A stretch of DNA of 64,000 bases from Mucilaginibacter sp. L196. GTDB lineage: Bacteria; Bacteroidota; Bacteroidia; Sphingobacteriales; Sphingobacteriaceae. The notes beneath the pieces are model-generated. The model was not told the origin of the DNA, searched no databases, and saw only the letters and a list, made by a program, of their open reading frames with translations. Location: contig NZ_LMUO01000015.1 of assembly GCF_009765905.1 (NCBI RefSeq), forward strand, positions 746,927 to 810,926, given 5' to 3'. A program made the position numbers and the translations under genes. The stretch's first letter is position 1. Each line of letters begins with the position of its first letter. Shown here piece by piece: positions 59,601 through 64,000 of the stretch.

Positions 59601-59768
59601 ACCGGCTATGGGTTGTTTGCTAACGCTGTCAACAACGGTACCTTCAATTCTTGAGTTAATTACAGGCACATCTTTTTGCTGCGCGAGGGCAGAGAAAGGT
59701 ATAATTAAGAATAAAAGAGCTTTTAAAAACTTATTTAGTACGTGTTTTGCATGGATATATATTTCCAT
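56652..59768 (-). CDS. SusC/RagA family TonB-dependent outer-membrane transporter
   Basis: A 1038-residue protein. A signal peptide ends FSALA-Q, then a carboxypeptidase-like beta domain (IEGTVVDSVSKQPIAGVTLR, ~residues 41-120) and the TonB-box-like region DVVVVGYGTQKKSDLTGAIG. The plug carries IRVRGGNSISFGNAPLYVID and VLKDASATAIYGSHGANGV, and the barrel ends at the C-terminus with YPAVRTFLAGVDVTF. No N-terminal STN signalling domain is present, so it is unlikely to signal through an anti-sigma factor directly. It imports an oligosaccharide with SusD. No hybrid two-component or SARP-type regulator is in the window. Confidence 0.95.
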   Translation of the reverse strand: MEIYIHAKHVLNKFLKALLFLIIPFSALAQQKDVPVINSRIEGTVVDSVSKQPIAGVTLRIKNVTHEVTTGSNGHFTFVTGQKLPYTLVVSFIGYKTKEVVANGSPVNIQLAENIAQLNDVVVVGYGTQKKSDLTGAIGSVPKNILNQPAASFDNLLQGAVSGVAVTQNSGQPGSSATIRVRGGNSISFGNAPLYVIDGFIIYNDNDYANVGSNGTSVNALSTINPSDIESIEVLKDASATAIYGSHGANGVVIITTKKGKKGTNNVNFSSYFGDQTIAKKLDLLDASQWGSLVNDINLSDGVAPTYTPAQLAALGTGSNWQNAALRNAPEYNGELSISGGDEKSRYLISGNYFDQQGTILNTGFKRYSARVNYEKNVTDKFKISTNVFGSQSIENKLVGSAYNSINFSNAFATLLLTPPTSPITNPDGSYYTNSPYIATPTNPLQDITATTNTTTLTRVLGNVAGEYKILPDLTLKVTAGVDILNTVQDYYAPSNTSGGYADQGYASIGNGNELSWLNENTLTYDHAFNNTNFLNILAGYTTQYTRFSSSTASAQKFPNDLTSYNNLSYAGVANLPTSSFASQALDSYLARVNYSYLHIYNLTVSARADGSSKLGANNKWGYFPSAGFSWNIDKNDFFKPLAQDISSLKLRVSAGQTGNSEVPPYSSLAALAPTNYYFGSKLVTGISPVQIDNPNLKWETTTQYDAGLDLGLFNNRVNLTFDAYYKKTTDLLLNVPLPLYSGYASELENVGSVENKGIELGINTDNVKTDHFSWKTNIEFAENRNKVLSLGPGVSSYFPVAPTGQVSPVIVQVGLPVGTFWGYSTQGLLTAADIAKGVPLLNGVPQKVGDTRYVDNNHDGVITTADKHSLGSAQPKFTGSITNTFSYNQFDLSVFFQGSYGNKIFNLLQQTLERPTLTQNASATLLNRWSPTNPNGTVARATDSPVPQVTDRYVENGSYLKLKNASLGYTFTNNLASKIGAKKLRIYVSGQNLLTITKYSGLDPEVNFYDNDNTKQGIDYGTYPAVRTFLAGVDVTF

Positions 59769-60416
59769 ATATTTAAATGTTTTATGTTAATGATTCAATT
59801 CGTTCGTAAAACTTTGATGATCAGTGTGTGATTCGCAGTCGTTGCTGATCCATCATGTAATTAACCGGCAAGGCTTCCTTGCCGGTTTGTTTTTATAGGT
59901 AAATTTAAAGGGCCATTTGTATCTTCTTAATTGTAATGTAAGGACTGTAAATTGCACATGCCATTGCCTAAGCAAATCGCACTCATGTAACAATAAATAA
60001 ATTTTAAGGTGGAGGTTGGTATTTTAGCAACAACAACAGGCACAACACATCCGCTGTACCGGGGCGGTACTCAAAGCGGTTAATGTATTAATGTAAAAAT
60101 GTAAAAAAGCTTTCATTGCGTTTGTTCTACGCAGCAAATATATAAAATAATTTAAATATTCTAGTAAATGTGTAGATTTTATAGAATATGTGCGATGTAA
60201 ATCGAATTTACATTCAGATTCAGCTCAAAAAAATCAAAATAGTATCAAATTTATATCTTATATATGGCTATAAATGCTGTTTCCCTACCAAATCTTCATA
60301 AAATGTAGCAGCGTTTTAGTGTGTATGCGAAATCGTAGAAAATGGAATAATCCATTCATTTAATTGTTTCATCTACAATTATAATTTATATTTTTACGTT
60401 GCAAGCCAATTGTAAT
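59769..60416. other. Intergenic region between SusC and GH51
   Basis: About 650 nt without a gene. It should contain the divergent promoters of the SusC unit (minus) and the GH51 unit (plus). At 59863-59894 AACCGGCAAG and CTTGCCGGTT form a 10-bp stem around a 5-nt loop, followed by TTGTTTTT, like a plus-strand terminator, though no plus-strand gene precedes it. The 60100-60416 part is very AT-rich. Confidence 0.5.
59863..59894 (+). terminator. Terminator-like hairpin with no upstream plus-strand gene
   Basis: AACCGGCAAG-GCTTC-CTTGCCGGTT is followed by TTGTTTTT. On the plus strand it looks like a rho-independent terminator; on the minus strand it would form a leader hairpin of SusC without a T tract. 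No open frame or RNA gene upstream accounts for it. Confidence 0.5.
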
Positions 60417-61967
60417 ATGAAACCAAAATTATACTTGTTATCACTATTGTTGATATTTTCCTGTATTAAATCACAAGCCCAAACAAGCGTTAGCATAAGC
60501 TTTCCTGCCGACTCAGGATCAGTTAAAATAAGTAAATACATCTATAGCCATTTTGCCGAGCATTTAGGCCGGGGAATATATGATGGTTTTTATGTCGGCG
60601 ATACTTCCAAAATACCCAATACCCACGGTGTTAGAAATGATGTAATCGCGGCATTAAAAAAAATGAAGATCCCGGCCCTTAGGTGGCCTGGCGGCTGTTT
60701 TGCCGACACTTATCATTGGAAAGACGGTATCGGCCCTAAAGATAAAAGACCATCTATAGTAAACCGCTGGTGGGGTGGCACGGTTGAAGACAATAGCTTT
60801 GGTACCAACGAATTTTTAAATATGTGCGAACTGCTGGGTGCTGAACCTTACATCTCTGGTAATGTGGGCAGTGGTACTGTTCAAGAGCTGTCTGACTGGG
60901 TCTCTTATGTAAGTTCTGATAATAAAAACCCGATGTCTGACCTGCGCCGTGCCAATGGGCGCGATAAACCATGGAACGTAAAGTTCTGGGGCATCGGTAA
61001 TGAAGCCTGGGGTTGCGGCGGCAATATGGCGCCTGATTATTATGCAAACGAATTCAGGAAATACTCCACCTTTATGCCGGGATCTGACAATACCACCAAA
61101 ATTTACAGGATCGCTTCCGGAGCGAATTCTGATGATTATAACTGGACAGAAACTCTTATGAAGCAGATCCCGCTAAACCTGATCGAGGGAATCGCTCTGC
61201 ACTATTATTCTGTTATTGATTGGGACCACAAAGGTCCGTCAACCAAATTTAATGAGCAGCAATATTTCACCACCATGAAACGCGCCCTGTTTATGGATAC
61301 CCTGATCACCAAACATTCCCGTATTATGGATAAATATGATCCGAAGAAAAAAGTCGGCTTGGTGGTAGATGAATGGGGCGGCTGGTACGATGTAGAGCCG
61401 GGCACTAATCCGGGTTTCCTGTTTCAGCAAAATAGCATGCGCGATGCCATGATCGCGGGCGTAACCCTAAACATATTCAATAACCATTGCGACCGTGTAC
61501 GTATGGCTAACCTGGCACAATGCATCAATGTATTACAAGCGGTTATCCTTACCAGTGGCAATAAGTTAATACTTACGCCAACTTACTACGTAATGGAAAT
61601 GTACAATGTGCATCAGGACGCTACTTTATTGCCGATAACTATTAATAGCGATGATTATGTGTTAGGTAATGAAAAGTTGTCGGCTATTTCTGTATCTGCA
61701 TCAAAAGATAAAAATGGCGTGGTACATATATCGCTTGTAAATATTGATCCTGACCATGTGCATAAGATAAAGCTTAACCTTAACGGCAAAAAATTTGCTG
61801 CCGTTACCGGAAGGATACTGGTTTCAGCCAAAGTACAGGATTATAATTCCTTCGATAACCCAGGAAAAATAAAAACAGTAGCTTTTAACGGAGCAGCTTT
61901 AAAAGGAGATGGCCTGGATGTGAGCCTGCCGGGTGCATCGGTAGTGGTACTTACATTAAATAACTAA
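60417..61967 (+). CDS. Alpha-N-arabinofuranosidase, GH51
   Basis: ATG 60417 (MKPKLYLLSLLLIFSCIKSQ, then AQ) gives 516 residues with a signal peptide. GH51 signatures: ISKYIYSHFAEHLGRGIYDG, ALRWPGGCFADTYHWKDGIG (~residue 80-100), the acid/base Glu in FWGIGNEAWGCGGNM (~195) and the nucleophile Glu in GLVVDEWGGWYD (~313). It releases terminal arabinofuranose from arabinan, arabinoxylan or arabinogalactan. Signal peptide and position next to SusC/SusD suggest periplasmic or surface action. The CE4-like gene follows 1 nt after the stop codon (TAA-G-ATG). Confidence 0.94.
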   Translation: MKPKLYLLSLLLIFSCIKSQAQTSVSISFPADSGSVKISKYIYSHFAEHLGRGIYDGFYVGDTSKIPNTHGVRNDVIAALKKMKIPALRWPGGCFADTYHWKDGIGPKDKRPSIVNRWWGGTVEDNSFGTNEFLNMCELLGAEPYISGNVGSGTVQELSDWVSYVSSDNKNPMSDLRRANGRDKPWNVKFWGIGNEAWGCGGNMAPDYYANEFRKYSTFMPGSDNTTKIYRIASGANSDDYNWTETLMKQIPLNLIEGIALHYYSVIDWDHKGPSTKFNEQQYFTTMKRALFMDTLITKHSRIMDKYDPKKKVGLVVDEWGGWYDVEPGTNPGFLFQQNSMRDAMIAGVTLNIFNNHCDRVRMANLAQCINVLQAVILTSGNKLILTPTYYVMEMYNVHQDATLLPITINSDDYVLGNEKLSAISVSASKDKNGVVHISLVNIDPDHVHKIKLNLNGKKFAAVTGRILVSAKVQDYNSFDNPGKIKTVAFNGAALKGDGLDVSLPGASVVVLTLNN

Positions 61968-61968
61968 G

Positions 61969-62784
61969 ATGAAACTGATCAAATATACAATGCTATTGGT
62001 TATGCTGTTTGCAATGCAAATAACAATTGCGCAGACCGATAACACATGGAATGGTAAAAAATGCGCAGTTGTATTAACCTATGATGATGCGATTAATGTT
62101 GATTTAGACAACGTTATCCCCGCGCTTGACTCGTTGGGTTTTAAAGCGACATTTTACCTGATAGGCTCATCGCCGGTAGTTAATTTAAGGGTTAATGAAT
62201 GGCGGGCAGCAGCAAAGCACGGGCACGAATTGGGTAATCATTCTCTTTTTCATCCATGTGATGGTAGTTTGCCCGGACGTGGGTTTGTAACCGCGGATAA
62301 TGATCTAAGCAAATACACCGTAACCCGGGCCGTGAATGAGATCAGGGTAAATAACACCTTACTAAAAGCTATTGATGGTAAGGACCTGAGGACCTTCGCT
62401 TATCCATGTGGCGATCTGACCGTATGCGGACAATATTTTTATGATCAACTGGCAAATGAGTTTGCTGGCGCGCGCGGGGTAATGCCGGGATTACAAACTA
62501 TAGATGAGGTAAACCTAACAAATATTGAATGCTATGGTATCAACGGGCAATCCGCCGGTTATATGATTGATCTGGTGAAAAAAGCCATGGAAACACATAC
62601 ACTGCTTGTTTTTCTTTTTCATGGCGTAGGCGGCGGGCATAGTATCAATGTTTCCCTTGGTGCCCACAGCGCGCTGCTGCACTATTTGAATCAGAACAAA
62701 AAATATATATGGATAGCGCCTATGGTACAGGTAGCGTCATATATAAAAAGCCATCAAACTGTCGCCTCTGGCAAAACAAAATAA
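61969..62784 (+). CDS. Polysaccharide deacetylase (CE4 / NodB-like)
   Basis: A 271-residue exported protein (signal peptide ending TIA-Q). The NodB-homology motifs are VVLTYDDAINVDLDNV (~residue 34-49, catalytic Asp pair), HELGNHSLFHPCDG (~83-96, H-x3-H zinc site) and RTFAYPCGDLTVCG (~142). LLVFLFHGVGGGHS near residue 215 holds the late histidine. CE4 enzymes remove acetyl groups from xylan, chitin or peptidoglycan. It is fused by position to GH51, so an acetylated arabinoxylan-like substrate is plausible (inference). Confidence 0.9.
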   Translation: MKLIKYTMLLVMLFAMQITIAQTDNTWNGKKCAVVLTYDDAINVDLDNVIPALDSLGFKATFYLIGSSPVVNLRVNEWRAAAKHGHELGNHSLFHPCDGSLPGRGFVTADNDLSKYTVTRAVNEIRVNNTLLKAIDGKDLRTFAYPCGDLTVCGQYFYDQLANEFAGARGVMPGLQTIDEVNLTNIECYGINGQSAGYMIDLVKKAMETHTLLVFLFHGVGGGHSINVSLGAHSALLHYLNQNKKYIWIAPMVQVASYIKSHQTVASGKTK

Positions 62785-62862
62785 ATGTTTTTGTTATTAT
62801 ATTATTAGGTATTAATTAAAATATATAATACTTAACTTAGTATATACCAATTATAACATACT

Positions 62863-63315
62863 ATGACTACACTCGATAAAATTAAATTTTGGGGTGATCA
62901 TCACAATCCCAAATGGCTGGTGTTTTTTAGAATTGCACTTGGCCTGGCGCTTGTTTGGAAAGGCATCGCGTTTATATTAAATTTAAATGTACTTGCCGAT
63001 TTTCTGCACGATACCGGCTTAACGGAGAGTATAAGTGCTTCGGTATCTATCTCAGTATTAGCAGATTTGATTATCGCGCTGCATCTGATCGGTGGTATTT
63101 GTATTGCTTTCGGTTTGCGTACCCGCTTGTTCTGTTTGCTTAACTTACCTGTTTTATTAGGGGCCGTATTTTTGATAGGCCTGAAAGAAAGCGTTTTAAA
63201 GCCCTATTCCGAAATATGGTTATCCATAATAGTACTTATAGCAATTATTGGGTTTCTAATTGAAGGCAACGGGCAAATCGCGGTTGAACACGAGGCACGG
63301 GAAACAATCACCTAG
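62863..63315 (+). CDS. DoxX family membrane protein
   Basis: A 150-residue protein with four hydrophobic segments, the DoxX plan: KWLVFFRIALGLALVWKGIA (~residue 17-36), VLADLIIALHLIGGICIAFG (~65-84), LRTRLFCLLNLPVLLGAVFL and WLSIIVLIAIIGFLIEGNG near the end. The exact function of DoxX proteins of this kind is uncertain; some take part in thiosulfate oxidation or redox balance. It begins 78 nt after the CE4-like gene and may be in the same transcript. Confidence 0.85.
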   Translation: MTTLDKIKFWGDHHNPKWLVFFRIALGLALVWKGIAFILNLNVLADFLHDTGLTESISASVSISVLADLIIALHLIGGICIAFGLRTRLFCLLNLPVLLGAVFLIGLKESVLKPYSEIWLSIIVLIAIIGFLIEGNGQIAVEHEARETIT

Positions 63316-63415
63316 ATTCCCGTTTTAAATCCAGTAATTTCCACCCATTTTGCAAGGTCTTTTTCGCAAGAATAGGGCCTTTTTTATGTCCCTAAATTCC
63401 AACCCATGCTGTACT

Positions 63416-63550
63416 GTACCACGGTACAAGTGGAACAGGTGGTACACTTGGTACACTTTTCGCCCCAAAAACGCCCGAAATGACCCTGAAAAGGTGGTTT
63501 TTACATTGGTTTTAGAGTGATTTTTTACTGAAAAACACCCATTTTATGCA
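63416..63550 (-). repeat. Dispersed GTACC-type intergenic repeat, copy 2
   Basis: Read on the minus strand this segment carries a GGGTGTTTTTC block, then AAAAGTGTACC, AGTGTACC, CTGTTCC and TTGTACC, in the same order as copy 1 at 5762-5915. A palindromic GTACCACGGTAC marks its end at 63416-63427. It lacks the strong hairpin of copy 1. Confidence 0.6.
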
Positions 63551-63675
63551 AAAAAAAGATTAAAAAATGATATTTTTTGCTTGTTTTTCGTCAATTTTTG
63601 GTGAAAAAATACGTGTTTTTATAGCTTTTGGATTGCGTTTTGGCACAGATTGAAACAGCAGTACATGTCATTTTT

Positions 63676-63847
63676 ACTGGTTTAAGAGTTAGCACCGCGC
63701 TCTTAAATCAAATTATAAAATGAAGGACTCCGTCCGGGTAAAGACCGCGATAGCTATTGCACCGTAAAGCTTTTCGTTTCGTACGCCAGACGGAGTCTTT
63801 GTTTTTCATGCCGGGTTTAAGAGTGCGATGCTAACTCTTAAACCAGT
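63676..63847. repeat. Nested long hairpin element (172 nt)
   Basis: The outer arms (63676-63707 and 63816-63847) pair at 30 of 32 positions, starting ACTGGTTTAAGAGTTAGCA. Inside, AAGGACTCCGTCCGG (63723-63737) pairs with CCAGACGGAGTCTTT (63786-63800) with two wobble differences, and the loop holds GCGATAGCTATTGC. The whole element could fold as an RNA or be a miniature inverted-repeat element. No protein is encoded. The segment 63850-64000 that follows holds only further short inverted-repeat fragments (TCCTCCCCGGTAGGGAGGA) and no gene. Confidence 0.75.
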
Positions 63848-64000
63848 GGGGCTTTGAAAGTATTTATTGATATGTATTAAAAAGTCCCCTATGCTGGCGC
63901 AAGCCCAATGTCATTAAGTTAAGCCCCACCTAAATCCTCCCCGGTAGGGAGGACTTAAAAAAAACAAACGCGGGCGAAGCTAAAGTCTCCCCTTCCGGGG

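Noticed and set aside
1-64000. CRISPR array
   Set aside because: No series of direct repeats with regular unique spacers was seen. The repeats present are isolated palindromes or inverted pairs.
1-64000. tRNA or rRNA genes
   Set aside because: No T-loop GTTCxANTC with matching acceptor stem and CCA was recognised in the spacers. A tRNAscan or Infernal run would settle it.
1-64000. Insertion sequence or prophage
   Set aside because: No transposase, integrase, phage structural gene or att-like direct repeat was recognised. The repeat-bounded cargos are described without claiming a specific element type.

Overview
The window is chromosomal DNA from a member of the Bacteroidota, most likely Sphingobacteriaceae and close to Mucilaginibacter or Pedobacter (genus is an inference). 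The support is: a SusC/SusD pair, promoters of the TAnnTTTG type, mostly no Shine-Dalgarno sequences, the gene order rplM-rpsI-rpsB-tsf...pyrH...frr, OmpA with thrombospondin-type repeats, and many palindromic intergenic repeats. No tRNA, rRNA, CRISPR array, transposase or integrase was recognised.

Layout. 1-12 kb: the end of a PH-domain gene, an AT-rich DUF3037/HipA-like kinase pair, then metabolic and regulatory genes (DUF1569, MaoC hydratase, aspartic protease, Crp/Fnr regulator, SDR, GNAT, desaturase, aminotransferase), then a frameshifted AlbA_2/ATPase gene. The kinase pair and the AlbA_2 gene are each enclosed by the same two repeats (A and B) in the same inward orientation, which is the most unusual structure seen in this half. 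11.8-21.7 kb: an AraC regulator, a DUF1348 protein and the translation cluster, interrupted by nagA and a lipocalin gene, followed by an ABC exporter. 21.8-29.8 kb: MFS transporter, recG, ridA, a tiny membrane protein, an OmpA-family protein, Xaa-Pro aminopeptidase and MeaB. 29.9-38.7 kb: an AT-rich glycan cluster with six glycosyltransferases, a DUF5672 protein and an MsbA-like ABC transporter, with frequent strand switches. 39-47.7 kb: porin, GH3 enzyme, NAD(P)-binding protein, a toxin-antitoxin-like nucleotidyltransferase pair, a large helicase-nuclease and a rhomboid protease. 47.8-51.2 kb: SDR, AraC regulator and a DHA2 drug exporter with twin palindromic operators. 51.4-63.3 kb: carbohydrate region with GH92, SusC/SusD, GH51 arabinofuranosidase, a CE4-like deacetylase and DoxX.

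How the genes may work together. SusC/SusD import a glycan, and the divergent GH51 and CE4-like enzymes suggest an arabinose-containing, possibly acetylated substrate (inference). The SusC-SusD unit continues into two tiny membrane-protein genes (57 and 66 residues, with overlapping start and stop codons) and a sterol-desaturase-family enzyme. This looks like one transcription unit linking glycan import to a lipid-modifying enzyme, and I do not recognise it as a described system. The glycosyltransferases plus the MsbA-like transporter probably build and export a surface glycan.

At least five families of intergenic palindromes or dispersed repeats are present. Several sit directly at gene ends and may act as terminators, mRNA stabilisers or remnants of non-autonomous mobile elements.
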